Below, in pieces: positions 44,447 to 54,292 of a stretch of DNA of 64,000 nucleotides. The notes beneath the pieces are model-generated. The model ran no database searches. It was not told the origin of the DNA and saw only the letters and a list, made by a program, of their open reading frames with translations. The position numbers were made by a program, and so were the translations under genes. The number at the start of each line of letters is the position of its first letter. Position 1 is the stretch's first letter. This DNA comes from Sporosarcina sp. P2 (GTDB lineage: Bacteria; Bacillota; Bacilli; Bacillales_A; Planococcaceae): positions 1 through 64,000 of the forward strand of contig NZ_PDYY01000008.1 in assembly GCF_002743255.1 (NCBI RefSeq), read 5' to 3'.

Positions 44447-45188
44447 ACGACAGGTTATTAAACTAGGTGGCAGTATGCTAGACGAGTTAAGTGACGATTT
44501 TTTTCAGGGTGTGAAAAAATTACAGCAAGATGGTGTTCAAGTAATTATTGTTCATGGTGGAGGACCGAATATTAATCAAGAGCTTGAAAATCGTGGAGTC
44601 ACTTCGACTGTAGTTAAAGGATTTCGCGTTACGTCAGCTGAAGCGATTTGTATCGTCCAGTCAATCATGATAGGTCAAGTAAATCCAGCGCTCGTACACC
44701 GCTTCAATCACGCGGGAATCAAAGCGATTGGATTAAGCGGGTTCGATGCGAACTTATTTACATGTGATGTCCTGGATTTTGAAACGTATGGTTATGTGGG
44801 AGAAATAAAAACAGTTGAAACGAAAGTCTTGGATGCGCTACTAGATGCAGAAATTATTCCTGTTATTTCTTGTATCGGTGCAACGATTTCTGGAGAACCA
44901 CTAAATGTTAACGCGGATACAGTCGCGAGTCGAATTGCATTAGCTGTCGAGGCAGAAAGTTTATTATTAGTTACGGATACATCGGGAATCCGCATTCAAG
45001 ATCGTCCTCAAGCAGAAGTGGGACCCCAAGCTATTTATGGCTGGATTGAAACAGAAGATATTTACGGAGGAATGATCCCGAAAGTTATGGCGGCTATCGA
45101 TTGTCTAGAAGCGGGTATTCCATCTGTACAAATTGTCTGTCAAAAATTAAAAGGCACGGTCATTACCAATGAGGGGGCAATCGTGTGA
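44409..45188 (+). CDS. argB: Acetylglutamate kinase (ArgB)
   Basis: 259 residues. Phosphorylates N-acetylglutamate with ATP. Lys in VIKLGGSM, GG in VHGGGPNIN, the NVNADTVASRIA ligand segment and the terminal MIPKVMAAIDCLEAG are intact. It starts within argJ (GGGGTGCG site) and shares 4 bases with argD, so the four genes are translationally linked. Confidence 0.95.
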   Translation: MTTSKSTQHTARKRQVIKLGGSMLDELSDDFFQGVKKLQQDGVQVIIVHGGGPNINQELENRGVTSTVVKGFRVTSAEAICIVQSIMIGQVNPALVHRFNHAGIKAIGLSGFDANLFTCDVLDFETYGYVGEIKTVETKVLDALLDAEIIPVISCIGATISGEPLNVNADTVASRIALAVEAESLLLVTDTSGIRIQDRPQAEVGPQAIYGWIETEDIYGGMIPKVMAAIDCLEAGIPSVQIVCQKLKGTVITNEGAIV

Positions 45189-46315
45189 CGTATTTATTCA
45201 ATAACTATGCAAGACGCGCGGTACATCTCGTAAAGGGGAAAGGTACTGTAGTAACAGACGATAAAGGGAAAGACTATTTAGACTTTACTAGCGGTATCGC
45301 GGTCGTCAGTTTAGGTCATGCTCATCCTGCGATTGTTAAAGCATTACAAGAACAAAGTGAAAAGCTTTGGCATATTTCCAATTTATTCGAAAGTCCAGAG
45401 CAAGAAAAACTTGCTGAATCATTGACGAGAAATACAGATCTGTCATATGCGTTATTTTGTAACAGTGGGGCCGAAGCGAATGAAGCTGCGATTAAACTCG
45501 CACGTAAACATACAGGCAAGCATCACATTTTATCGTTCAAACAGTCATTCCATGGGAGAACATTTGGCGCAATGGCGGCTACCGGTCAAGATAAAATCCA
45601 AAAAGGATTCGGTCCGATGCTAGAGAGTTTTGAAGCATTGCCATTTAATGACGTCGAGGCTTTGAAGCAAGCGACGAACGATAACGTAGCTGCCATCATG
45701 CTAGAAGTCATCCAGGCAGAAGGTGGAGTCAATTCTATTGAACCGGCTTTCGCTGAAGCGGTTATGGCCGCATGTAATGAACATAATATTCTCCTCATTA
45801 TCGATGAAGTGCAGACAGGAATTGGACGCACAGGAACTCGCTATGCCTACGAGCAGACTGCACTAAAACCAGATATCGTCTCACTTGCTAAAGGTCTTGG
45901 TGGCGGTTTCCCGATTGGGGCATTGCTAGCTGGAGAAGAGCTGTTCAATACATTCGGACCTGGCACACACGGTACAACCTTTGGGGGTAATCCATTAGCG
46001 ATCTCAGTTGCCCAAACAGTAGTCGATCATGTATTTGCTCCAGCATTCTTAAAGGATGTTCAAGAAAAGTCTGCATATCTGAAGCAACAACTCCAATCAG
46101 AACTACCAAATGATAAATATTCGATTCGCGGTAATGGCTTATTAGTTGGAATTCATTCAAATAATGAAATCGGTTCATACATCCAAGAAGCCGAAAAACA
46201 AAGCTTGCTCCTTGTACCTGCTGGAACGAATGTCATTCGTCTATTACCACCATTGACGGTTTCAAAAGAAGAAATCGACCAGGCAGTGGCGATATTAAAA
46301 AATATATTGGTTTAA
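45185..46315 (+). CDS. argD: Acetylornithine aminotransferase (ArgD)
   Basis: 376 residues, class III PLP aminotransferase. GTG start overlaps the argB stop with GAGGGGG upstream. It converts N-acetylglutamate semialdehyde to N-acetylornithine. PLP site: CNSGAEANEAAIKLAR, IIDEVQTGIGRTG and the Schiff-base Lys in SLAKGLGGGFPIGA. Last gene of the unit; argF and carAB are not next to it. Confidence 0.95.
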   Translation: MTYLFNNYARRAVHLVKGKGTVVTDDKGKDYLDFTSGIAVVSLGHAHPAIVKALQEQSEKLWHISNLFESPEQEKLAESLTRNTDLSYALFCNSGAEANEAAIKLARKHTGKHHILSFKQSFHGRTFGAMAATGQDKIQKGFGPMLESFEALPFNDVEALKQATNDNVAAIMLEVIQAEGGVNSIEPAFAEAVMAACNEHNILLIIDEVQTGIGRTGTRYAYEQTALKPDIVSLAKGLGGGFPIGALLAGEELFNTFGPGTHGTTFGGNPLAISVAQTVVDHVFAPAFLKDVQEKSAYLKQQLQSELPNDKYSIRGNGLLVGIHSNNEIGSYIQEAEKQSLLLVPAGTNVIRLLPPLTVSKEEIDQAVAILKNILV

Positions 46316-46635
46316 GAAATATTTGAATTAAAGTAGTCTGTGAACTGCTATTCAGTAAACAAAAGATCTCCCTTGAAGTCTAAATGCTTCGAGAGAGATC
46401 TTTTTTGCGTGGGTGTAAGTTCAGGTCGGATGTAAACTAATTACAATTCAAACATCGATGAATAGCAACCAGTAATAACTACGTCCTTGCTGACTATACT
46501 ACTCCATTACACTTATTCCTTTAAAAGTTTTTCGAAAGAAAATCATATCCATTTTTCGAATTCTTTCTATACAAAGAATTATTGCTCAGGTATAGTTAAG
46601 GCAAAACTACCTAAGAGAATGGAAGTGTCCTAGAA
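46316..46635. other. Intergenic stretch with a terminator and a palindrome
   Basis: The argD terminator is at 46362-46396 (AAGATCTC stem with six Ts). An inverted repeat, arms AATTCTTT and AAAGAATT spaced by CTATAC (46559-46580), lies 56 bases before the cell-wall hydrolase start. No gene seen. Confidence 0.6.
46362..46396 (+). terminator. Terminator of argCJBD
   Basis: Imperfect long stem, outer arms AAAGATCTC and GAGATCTTT, followed by six Ts. Confidence 0.85.
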
Positions 46636-48177
46636 TTGAAAAAGATAAGTGCAATAGTGCTAACGATGATGCTAGTCCTATTGGCAATCCCAACGAATTC
46701 ACTTGCCACCGTCTTCCAAGATGTACGTCCTCAGCACTCAGCAGCTGAAGAAATACAATACCTAGTTGAAAATGATATTATCATAGAAAAACCGAACGCC
46801 AAATACCGTGTAAACGAACCAATCACACGTCTCGAAGCTTCAGGAATGATCCAACGCGCACTAAAAATCTCTGTAGATAATAGACCAGAAGTAAAGCTGT
46901 CAGACGTAAAGCAGTCTCACCCACATTACGCACTGATCGCCACAATGGTCGAGGAAGGTATTTTTATGGGTAACGAGAAAAATGAATTTCAACCGTATGG
47001 CAATTTGAAACGTGGACAGATGGCAGCGGTATTCGTTCGGGCATTCAACTTGACGGGTAATTCGACATATCGATTCCGTGATGTACCTACAACATACTGG
47101 GGGTTATCCGATATACAAAAATTATCTGTAAATGCCATTACGACAGGCTATTTAGATAACACTTTTAAGCCGAATCAAACATTAACACGTGGGCACTTTG
47201 CAGTATTTCTTGCACGAATTCTTGATCCAGACTTCAGAGAACAATCTGCTTGTTATAAGCCGAATAACACACCAGTGCAAACAGTGAATGTTCCTGTTAC
47301 GACACTTTGGAAAGAGCCAGGAAAATCACGAACAGTTGATGCTTACGCAATAAATAAATCGCCTGATATCACGAGATGGGTTGCTACGATGAGTTTGCGT
47401 GAAAAACAATGGCTAGTAGGTAAATTAGAAACTCAAGCAATATATGGTCAAACAGTAAAAGTCCTGCAGACAAAAGGTGACTGGGTTCAAGTAGCAGTAG
47501 TGGACCAAAAGTCTCCTAAAAACGCAGCAGGTTATCCAGGATGGATGCTGAAAAATCATTTAACGACAGTATATCCTAACTATGCAACATGCGACGCAGC
47601 CATGGTGGCGACGAAATCAGCCGCACTTACGATTGATGAAAATGGCAAGCGGCCTTTTCGTTCAATTAGCTTCAACACAACATTGCCTATTGTAAACGTC
47701 ATGGATAATAAACTTGCTGTTCAGACACCTGCTGACGGAGTGAAGTATATTGATAAAAGTGCAGTGAAAATAGTAAGAGCGGATGGTGTCATGCCAAAGC
47801 CAACAACACAGCAAATCATGGAAACAGCCAAGCTCTTTGACGGATTAACGTATCTATGGGCAGGAACTTCGGGATTTGGTTTGGATTGTTCTGGATTCAC
47901 GTACTCTGTCTATCGGCAACATGGTATTGATATACCACGTGATGCATCCGTGCAAGCGCTGAATGGAACGTTGATACAGAAGAAAGATTTACAACCTGGC
48001 GACCTACTGTTCTTTGCCTATAATAAAGGGAAAGGAATCATTCATCATGTAGGGATGTACGCAGGGAACGGTCAAATGATCCATGCTCCAAATCCTAAAC
48101 GTACTGTAGAGATCATTCCAATGACTGCGGAACCGTATAAATCAGAATATGTTTCAGCTAGAAGATATATAAAATGA
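46636..48177 (+). CDS. SLH-domain NlpC/P60 cell-wall endopeptidase
   Basis: 513 residues from TTG 46636. Signal peptide 1-24. Three SLH motifs, about 27-80, 88-145 and 148-200, anchor it to cell-wall polysaccharide. A middle region (about 215-385) contains bacterial SH3-like repeats. The C-terminal NlpC/P60 domain holds catalytic Cys418 in FGLDCSGFTY, His471 in IHHVGMYAG and His483 in MIHAPN. It should cut D-Glu-meso-DAP-type peptide bonds in murein. One Cys (206) sits between the SLH and SH3 parts. Confidence 0.9.
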   Translation: MKKISAIVLTMMLVLLAIPTNSLATVFQDVRPQHSAAEEIQYLVENDIIIEKPNAKYRVNEPITRLEASGMIQRALKISVDNRPEVKLSDVKQSHPHYALIATMVEEGIFMGNEKNEFQPYGNLKRGQMAAVFVRAFNLTGNSTYRFRDVPTTYWGLSDIQKLSVNAITTGYLDNTFKPNQTLTRGHFAVFLARILDPDFREQSACYKPNNTPVQTVNVPVTTLWKEPGKSRTVDAYAINKSPDITRWVATMSLREKQWLVGKLETQAIYGQTVKVLQTKGDWVQVAVVDQKSPKNAAGYPGWMLKNHLTTVYPNYATCDAAMVATKSAALTIDENGKRPFRSISFNTTLPIVNVMDNKLAVQTPADGVKYIDKSAVKIVRADGVMPKPTTQQIMETAKLFDGLTYLWAGTSGFGLDCSGFTYSVYRQHGIDIPRDASVQALNGTLIQKKDLQPGDLLFFAYNKGKGIIHHVGMYAGNGQMIHAPNPKRTVEIIPMTAEPYKSEYVSARRYIK

Positions 48178-48180
48178 GGA

Positions 48181-48212
48181 AAACGTACAGACAATGATGT
48201 CTGTACGTTTTT
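48181..48212 (+). terminator. Terminator of the SLH/P60 gene
   Basis: 12-bp perfect stem AAACGTACAGAC with six-base loop and five Ts. Confidence 0.92.
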
Positions 48213-48441
48213 AGTGTCTCGTACTTTAATGAAAGGCATATACACGAAAAGCTAATGTAAAAATAGAATGAGTAAAGTAGTACATCCATGAGGAAGTAAT
48301 ATGTTACTAAACAAGTTAGAATATACTTTTTGATATCCAAACATTACGAATAATCACACTTCAAAAGAAACATTAAGACCTTTCTCATAATTTATGATAT
48401 AGTAATTATATAGTATAAAAGGACCTAAAGAGGTGACGTGA

Positions 48442-50058
48442 TTGGAAAAGCTTTTAAGAACATCTTCTGCACGTAATGCGCTTAAAAAAGTAGAACGGGT
48501 CACAAAACGCATTCAGCCATTAATAGAAAACGAACAATCATTTACTTTGAATTATCAAGTACTTCATCAATTATTGGATGAACAGCTGAAAGAAGATGAA
48601 TACTTTGTCATTGTGGATGAAATGGGTCGAAGCTATATTCATACTAATCGGTTATGGGAAGGTACAGTATTTTCCGATGCCATTGGCTTGCGTGCTGCAA
48701 ATACAACCAAGCCGTTACTGCAAGTGTACGATAGAAAATCCGGTGAGCGACTTATCGATGCGGCTATGCCGATCATTCAAATAGGAAACAGGCAATTCAC
48801 ACTGCGATTAGGCAGAATAAATCATCAAAGATATATTCTATATGGAGCGACTTTAGCTGTTGTATTGCCGGCTTTAGCCATGGGGACACTTGCGTATATA
48901 TTTAATCTATCTATCCTACAGGGCGTAGCATTTGTTAGTACGTCTTTACTACTTACGGGTATTTTCACATCTGTTCTTTATAAGATGGTTATGAAAGGTG
49001 TACGGTCTTGGCGCAAAGTTACAAGGAAAATTTCATCGGGTGACCTAACAGCCGAAGTAACTGCAAAATCTAGATCTGAATTTAATCAAATTGGTTTTGA
49101 AATTAATAAAATCGTGATTGGGACAAAGAATATCGTTACGGAACTCGATCGCTCCTCTGAAATCGTGGATCAAATTAGTAAAGTGCAGGCTTCGGAAGCG
49201 GGTCGATTATCAAATGTCTTCACTTCATATGGAGAAACTATGCAAAACTTCCAAGGTGGAACAGAGCAACAACTATCTTCACTGCAATCCGCCAATGCGA
49301 TGGTTCAAACGATGATGGCAGGAATTCGGGAAATGGAATTGCGCATACAGCAAACACTTTCCAAGTCCGAAAATGCGTCGATTGCTGCAACAGAAGGTAG
49401 TCAAGCAATTGAAGAAACAGAGGAAAAGATGCGGCAAATCAATGAAGCCGTTCACGTATCTTCACGAAAAATTATGCAGGTCGCTGAGGATATCAATCAA
49501 GTCATTCAAAAAGTTTCTCTTATTACGAAAATCGCTGAACAAACGAACTTATTAGCACTCAATGCCTCCATTGAAGCAGCAAGAGCCGGAGAAGCGGGGA
49601 GTGGATTCTCAGTCGTGGCAAACGAAGTTCGTAAACTAGCCGAAGAAACGAATGCATTCGCAAACGATGTTGTGCGAACGTTAGAACAAACAAATAACGA
49701 AGTGAAAATTGCGGTACAACATGTAGAATCGAATGCGGATACTATTGATGAAGGCGTAGAAATCGTCAAAGTAGCCGGACAATCGATCCATTATATGAAT
49801 GACGCTGTAGTAGATACAAAAGCAGCCGTTACAAACAATAGTCTTCACGCGGAAGAATTAATCAAAGACGGTGAGCAAATCGAAAAAATTATTGAACAAA
49901 TTACTAAGATCTCTGAACAATTCACAGAAAGTGTTATTCAAACTGTAGCCGGTATGGATGAACAAGTAGAGGGAATCCAGCAGTTGGCAAGTGATGCAGG
50001 CAAACTAACAGACGAAGCAACAGCGTTAAGTCGTATCGTCCACCGCTTTACTTTTTGA
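48442..50058 (+). CDS. Methyl-accepting chemotaxis protein with N-terminal sensor before the membrane hairpin
   Basis: 538 residues from TTG 48442, AAAGAGGTGA upstream. Unlike classical receptors there is no N-terminal membrane span. Residues 1-130 are soluble, with [15 protein letters not shown] (about 57-70) of PAS/Cache-like character. Two spans follow at about 131-153 and 158-180 with almost no loop. Next are HAMP (about 181-240) and the signalling tip, [21 protein letters not shown] (about 366-386). So sensor and tip should both be cytoplasmic. Signals to CheA/CheW; ligand unknown. Confidence 0.9.
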   Translation: MEKLLRTSSARNALKKVERVTKRIQPLIENEQSFTLNYQVLHQLLDEQLKEDEYFVIVDEMGRSYIHTNRLWEGTVFSDAIGLRAANTTKPLLQVYDRKSGERLIDAAMPIIQIGNRQFTLRLGRINHQRYILYGATLAVVLPALAMGTLAYIFNLSILQGVAFVSTSLLLTGIFTSVLYKMVMKGVRSWRKVTRKISSGDLTAEVTAKSRSEFNQIGFEINKIVIGTKNIVTELDRSSEIVDQISKVQASEAGRLSNVFTSYGETMQNFQGGTEQQLSSLQSANAMVQTMMAGIREMELRIQQTLSKSENASIAATEGSQAIEETEEKMRQINEAVHVSSRKIMQVAEDINQVIQKVSLITKIAEQTNLLALNASIEAARAGEAGSGFSVVANEVRKLAEETNAFANDVVRTLEQTNNEVKIAVQHVESNADTIDEGVEIVKVAGQSIHYMNDAVVDTKAAVTNNSLHAEELIKDGEQIEKIIEQITKISEQFTESVIQTVAGMDEQVEGIQQLASDAGKLTDEATALSRIVHRFTF

Positions 50059-50081
50059 TCTTCATTTAAAATAGTAAATTA

Positions 50082-50127
50082 AAACAAAGAAACACTCCGA
50101 ATTATTGGAATGTATCTTTGTTTTTTT
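50082..50127. terminator. Terminator between the chemoreceptor and DMT genes
   Basis: Long imperfect stem (outer arms ACAAAGA and TCTTTGT) followed by seven Ts on the plus strand. Confidence 0.8.
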
Positions 50128-50159
50128 GATCGACTAAATAGTAGCTTTCTAACTTTGAA

Positions 50160-51131
50160 TTAAACACTAGGCTGCATACTATGTTTTTTATATTGACGAG
50201 CTTCGTCTTTACGTTTCTGCTGTAAACGGAGGAATATATTATTTCCTAACAGCGCTGCAATGATAAATAGTGTGCCAATATAATCGAAAATCGTTAGCTG
50301 ATATCCTTGTATATATGAAATCACTAGTGTAGTCACCGGTACAAAATTAATAAACAATAAACCATTTAATGGAGACAAAATACGTACGCCCACATTCCAA
50401 CCTACTAATGCAATAATGCCTGGAAATATAATCATAAACAACATATGGGGTGTTACCACTTGTAATGTTGTCACAGTTGGGACAGAAATATAACCTGTCC
50501 ATGTTACGAAGAAGACTATTATGCTAGCAGTTACTGTACCAAGTAAACAGCTTAACGTAGAATAACGCAACGCCGACCATTCACTGAAACGATTCCCACC
50601 CATTGTATAAATTACCCAGCCGATTACCGCAATGAAGATTAGTAATGAAGGTACAATGTCGTCTGTTGCCGTGAAGAATGTACGTAAGTCACCTTTTGTG
50701 ATGACAAGCATTACACCAACAAATGCAGTAAACACACAAGCGAGCGTGAAGCCATGTGGTTTATGTCTACTAATCACCCATACAAGAACAATAGAAATCA
50801 TCGGCATCATGGCCTCTGAAATAGACGCCACCATAGTTCCAGGTTGTCCCATTAGATCTTGTCCCCAGAAAATTAAAAGGTTATAGACAACGAATGCCAT
50901 CGTGCCGAAGAACCAAAGGGATAACCCTCTCTTCTCAAAGCGGAAAGCTCGTTTACCTTCTTTAAACCATAGTATGACAACAAGTAGTAATGTTACTGAA
51001 ATATAACGAATTAATGTGAAATAGAACGGGTCGATATTTTTGAATGCACTATTGGCAACTGGGAACATTGCTCCCCATGACACACTGGCTAAAAAGCACA
51101 GAAACGCTCCCCAGATAATTTTGTTTTTCAA
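50160..51131 (-). CDS. EamA-family (DMT) transporter
   Basis: 323 residues from TTG 51131, AAGGAGG 9 bases upstream; protein begins MKNKIIWGAFLCFLAS. Ten membrane spans in two EamA repeats, typical of drug/metabolite exporters. SWGAMFPVANSAF is the usual N-terminal EamA motif. Substrate unknown. Divergent from a LysR regulator, which probably controls it. Confidence 0.88.
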   Translation of the reverse strand: MKNKIIWGAFLCFLASVSWGAMFPVANSAFKNIDPFYFTLIRYISVTLLLVVILWFKEGKRAFRFEKRGLSLWFFGTMAFVVYNLLIFWGQDLMGQPGTMVASISEAMMPMISIVLVWVISRHKPHGFTLACVFTAFVGVMLVITKGDLRTFFTATDDIVPSLLIFIAVIGWVIYTMGGNRFSEWSALRYSTLSCLLGTVTASIIVFFVTWTGYISVPTVTTLQVVTPHMLFMIIFPGIIALVGWNVGVRILSPLNGLLFINFVPVTTLVISYIQGYQLTIFDYIGTLFIIAALLGNNIFLRLQQKRKDEARQYKKHSMQPSV

Positions 51132-51211
51132 CTGGTTTAACCTCCTTGAAGTACTATATCTAGTAAACACTATATTAGACATCACGTAAAACGAATAATA
51201 CTGATGACAAC

Positions 51212-51228
51212 TATCGATTTTATTGATA
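51212..51228 (+). promoter_or_regulatory. LysR-type operator candidate
   Basis: TATC, 9 bases, GATA forms the T-N11-A dyad typical of LysR regulators. It lies between the divergent transporter and regulator genes, 35 bases before the latter. Confidence 0.45.
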
Positions 51229-51263
51229 CCATGTATATTAGAGTTTTTAGTAGGAGGGTTCTT

Positions 51264-52154
51264 ATGGAATTTAAAGACTTAGAGATATTTCAGATGGTCG
51301 CAGAGAAGGGGACGATCACAGCGGCTGCTAAAGAATTACGCTATGTACAGTCAAATATCACGTCCCGAATACAAAAGCTCGAATCGGAACTAAAGACCCC
51401 ATTATTTAACCGACACAACCGTGGAATGATCTTGACACCTGAAGGGAAACGACTTCTCATTTACAGCGAGAAGATATTATCACTAACCAATGAAATGAGA
51501 AAAGTCGTGCAAAATGACAAAGAGCCTTCGGGAAAGCTTGAGCTAGGATCGGTAGAAACTGTCATCAAATTACCTATTATTCTATCGAGATATAATAAAA
51601 AATATAAGCAAGTCGATATTTCACTATTGACAGGTGTAACAGAAGGATTGCAGTTTAAAGTTCTAAACCATCAGCTTGATGGAGCTTTTATATCGGAAGG
51701 AACGACGCATCCCGACCTAGCTGTACACGATGTTCTTGAAGAAGAACTTGTGTTACTTTCGAGTAAACCGTTTCAATCGATAGAAGATATTAAAGATGAG
51801 CCAATTCTTTGTTTCAGAAAGGGTTGTGGTTATCGGGCGCGTTTAGAGTCATGGCTTGAAGATGAGCGGTTTAAGCCAACGAAAATGATGGAGTTCGGAA
51901 CACTGGAGACGATTCTTGGAAGTGTGGCAGCAGGATTAGGTGTAACATTCGTTCCGAAATCAACTGTTTCTCATCTTCTAGATCAAGGTTTAGTCTATTG
52001 CTATCATTTGCCACCGAAATACGGTCAGATTAAAACCGTTTTTGTACGACGTGCTGATTCCTATTTAACGCCGACTATTGCTAAGTTCATAAAAGTTATT
52101 GATGAATTCAAAGAAAAAACAGATGAGCAATTTCAAAAGTCGACACAAATTTGA
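51264..52154 (+). CDS. LysR-family transcriptional regulator
   Basis: 296 residues from ATG 51264 with AGGAGGG upstream. N-terminal winged helix-turn-helix (about 1-60: FQMVAEKGTITAAAKELRYV then QSNITSRIQKLE) and a C-terminal type-2 periplasmic-binding-like effector domain (about 90-285). Close in pattern to CzcR/YclA-like regulators. Expected to act on the divergent DMT exporter, from gene order. Confidence 0.9.
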   Translation: MEFKDLEIFQMVAEKGTITAAAKELRYVQSNITSRIQKLESELKTPLFNRHNRGMILTPEGKRLLIYSEKILSLTNEMRKVVQNDKEPSGKLELGSVETVIKLPIILSRYNKKYKQVDISLLTGVTEGLQFKVLNHQLDGAFISEGTTHPDLAVHDVLEEELVLLSSKPFQSIEDIKDEPILCFRKGCGYRARLESWLEDERFKPTKMMEFGTLETILGSVAAGLGVTFVPKSTVSHLLDQGLVYCYHLPPKYGQIKTVFVRRADSYLTPTIAKFIKVIDEFKEKTDEQFQKSTQI

Positions 52155-52222
52155 CCTGCATAGCGTGTTACGTATGGTACGATATAGGGTAGTTATGAAT
52201 ATAGAATTAGGGGTGTCACTAG

Positions 52223-52780
52223 ATGAACTATACGAATCAAACAACACCGCACGCGAATTTCAAAAAGCGGAATTACCGTCCGGCGATTATCATTATTTCA
52301 GTCATTCTTATCGGTGCGATTGGCATCTTAGCAGGTATGCCAGGTGTAGAGAATTTCACAGCATTCGATATTACGATTTTACCTTTATTGAATGCCATAT
52401 TTAACAGTTTCACTTTTTTGTTTCTCGTATGTGCCTTAGTTGCGATCTTGAAGAAAAATGTCAAACTGCATGAACGCTTTATCTATGCAGCATTTGGCAC
52501 AACCGCTTTATTTTTAGTGACGTATGTCGCATATCATTTTTTATCGGAGTCTACACCATTTGGCGGCAGTGGTTTCTTGGCTGGGTTCTATTACTTCATC
52601 CTGTTTTCACACATCGTGTTAGCTGCTGCAATCGTTCCGTTAGCACTAACAAGTGTAGCAAGAGCATGGAATATGGAGATCCCACGTCACCGCAAAATTG
52701 CACGTTGGACGATGCCTATTTGGTTATATGTTAGTTTCACCGGGGTACTTGTGTATATCTTGATTTCACCTTATTATTAA
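52223..52780 (+). CDS. ctaM: DUF420 protein, CtaM-like cytochrome oxidase assembly factor
   Basis: 185 residues, five membrane spans, with conserved His residues in KLHERFIYAAF, TYVAYHFL, LFSHIVLAAAIVP and IPRHRKIARWT. This is the DUF420 pattern. CtaM of Staphylococcus aureus and YozB of B. subtilis are needed for heme A-containing oxidases. A ctaB gene is 7 kb away in the same window. GGGGTG site before ATG. Confidence 0.85.
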   Translation: MNYTNQTTPHANFKKRNYRPAIIIISVILIGAIGILAGMPGVENFTAFDITILPLLNAIFNSFTFLFLVCALVAILKKNVKLHERFIYAAFGTTALFLVTYVAYHFLSESTPFGGSGFLAGFYYFILFSHIVLAAAIVPLALTSVARAWNMEIPRHRKIARWTMPIWLYVSFTGVLVYILISPYY

Positions 52781-52798
52781 GTAACCAGATAAATAGCG

Positions 52799-52842
52799 TA
52801 GGGCATCAGTCAAAAGTGGATGAATGACTGATGCTCTTTTTT
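52799..52842 (+). terminator. Terminator of the ctaM-like gene
   Basis: Stem GGGCATCAGTCA paired with TGACTGATGCTC (one mismatch), loop and six Ts. Confidence 0.88.
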
Positions 52843-52890
52843 ACAATAGGGTAATCTGAATAATCAAATTGATTGAAGGGACGTGCTGTA

Positions 52891-53889
52891 ATGAAAACTC
52901 CAAAATTTATGTCAGATGAATCATTTGATGAAGTGTTTAAACAAGAATCTGATCTTATCAATGAGCAATTAAATAAAGAAATTCTACTAGCAATGGTGGG
53001 CGACGTTAATGCAGGAAAGTCATCTACACTAAATCGTCTTATGCAAAAAGATGTTGCGGAAGTGGGTGCGCAACCCGGTGAAACGAAGGAAGTTAAAAAG
53101 TTTTATTACACGGACAATATACTATTTGTTGATACACCCGGTCTTGATGATATCTATCAAGAACATTCAAATGAGACGCTGAAATTTTATAATCAAGCAG
53201 ATGTGATTTTATTTTTCTTGAATGCAGCAGGTACTGTATTGTCAGATACGGAACTAAAGTCATTAAATAAGATTGCTACACTCAACAAGAAAATCATTCT
53301 CGTGCTCAATAAAATAGATGCAGCTGATGATATTCCGAGTTTAGTGAACTATGTTTTGGAGCATACTGGGTTTGCTTATCCAGTTATTCCAATCTCTTCG
53401 AAGACAGGAGAGCAAATGGAATTCCTACAAAAGGAGATCCTTCATCAATTAAAAGATGCAAATAAGGATCTATTACTCGCAGCAAACATGGCGGATAAGT
53501 CATCGATTGCCAAACGATGGATTCTCGCAGCCGGTGCATCAGCGGCTACGATTGGAGCAGTACCCATTCCAGGAGCTGACTTTATTCCATTGACGACATT
53601 GCAAGTGGGCCTCATGTTGAAGCTGTCGACATTGTATGGAAAACCGATTACAAAAGACCATGCGAAAGAGTTGATCATAGCAACGATTGTAGGAAATATC
53701 GGGAAAACAGCATTTCGACAAATTGTTAAAGTGATTCCCGGCGCAGGAATGGTCGTTGCTGCGAGTGTTGCAGGTTCTATGACAGTTGCGCTAGGATATG
53801 CAGTGAAATACATGTATGAAAATAATATGGAACTCACACCAGACACATTGAAAAAAGTATATGAACTATTTTTGAAAAAACAAAAGTAA
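52891..53889 (+). CDS. Era-like GTPase with DUF697 C-terminal domain
   Basis: 332 residues from ATG 52891 after TTGAAGGGA. G1 GDVNAGKSST, G3 DTPGLDD, G4 NKID and SSKTGEQ (G5) are intact, residues about 33-180. The C-terminal part (about 195-320) is hydrophobic with glycine-rich helices (ATIGAVPIPGADFIPLTTLQ and GAGMVVAASVAGSM), as in DUF697 GTPases. Likely membrane-associated; cellular role unknown. Begins a run of three same-strand genes with short gaps. Confidence 0.85.
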   Translation: MKTPKFMSDESFDEVFKQESDLINEQLNKEILLAMVGDVNAGKSSTLNRLMQKDVAEVGAQPGETKEVKKFYYTDNILFVDTPGLDDIYQEHSNETLKFYNQADVILFFLNAAGTVLSDTELKSLNKIATLNKKIILVLNKIDAADDIPSLVNYVLEHTGFAYPVIPISSKTGEQMEFLQKEILHQLKDANKDLLLAANMADKSSIAKRWILAAGASAATIGAVPIPGADFIPLTTLQVGLMLKLSTLYGKPITKDHAKELIIATIVGNIGKTAFRQIVKVIPGAGMVVAASVAGSMTVALGYAVKYMYENNMELTPDTLKKVYELFLKKQK

Positions 53890-53904
53890 AAAGGGGCGGG
53901 ATGT

Positions 53905-54054
53905 ATGGAGTGGTTTAACTACGCAACATTTGTGGTCGCTTTACTAGCTGGTTTGTATTCGATGGAAAGTATGAAAAGAAATAAGGAATTGGAAGATCGG
54001 GTAGAAGAGTTAGAGAAGAAAAATACAGCTGAGCTGGACAAGCATCGGTTATAG
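53905..54054 (+). CDS. Small membrane protein with coiled-coil tail
   Basis: 49 residues. One membrane span (about 5-20), then a charged heptad segment NKELEDRVEELEKK. ATG follows AAGGGGCGGG. It lies 15 bases after the GTPase and 12 before the CWC gene, so probably part of that unit. Family not recognised. Confidence 0.6.
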   Translation: MEWFNYATFVVALLAGLYSMESMKRNKELEDRVEELEKKNTAELDKHRL

Positions 54055-54066
54055 GAAGAGGATTAT

Positions 54067-54279
54067 ATGAAAAATGAATGTCCGATTTGCCTGGGGAATA
54101 ATTTATGTGGTACTTCAACCGAGAGTAATGAGCATTGCTGGTGTACAAAGAAGATTTTCCCGGAAGAAGTGTTTCGGCAAATACCAGAAGAACATCTTTA
54201 TAAACAGTGTATATGTGAAATGTGTTTGATCCGTATTACTAAAATAGAACAGGCAAGCAAAAGGTCTATGAACCTCTAG
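54067..54279 (+). CDS. Cysteine-rich CWC protein
   Basis: 70 residues with seven Cys: CPICLGNNLCG, then HCWCTKKIFP, and QCICEMCL. This matches the small CWC family named for its Cys-Trp-Cys motif, here CWC at 24-26. A zinc or iron-sulfur site is plausible but unproven. The reading frame runs into the terminator hairpin shared with ferritin. AGGAAGAGG site. Confidence 0.8.
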   Translation: MKNECPICLGNNLCGTSTESNEHCWCTKKIFPEEVFRQIPEEHLYKQCICEMCLIRITKIEQASKRSMNL

Positions 54280-54292
54280 CTTGCCTGTTTTT
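54248..54292. terminator. Terminator between the CWC and ferritin genes
   Basis: 11-bp stem AACAGGCAAGC with a large loop and six Ts. Its left arm is inside the CWC coding end. Confidence 0.82.
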
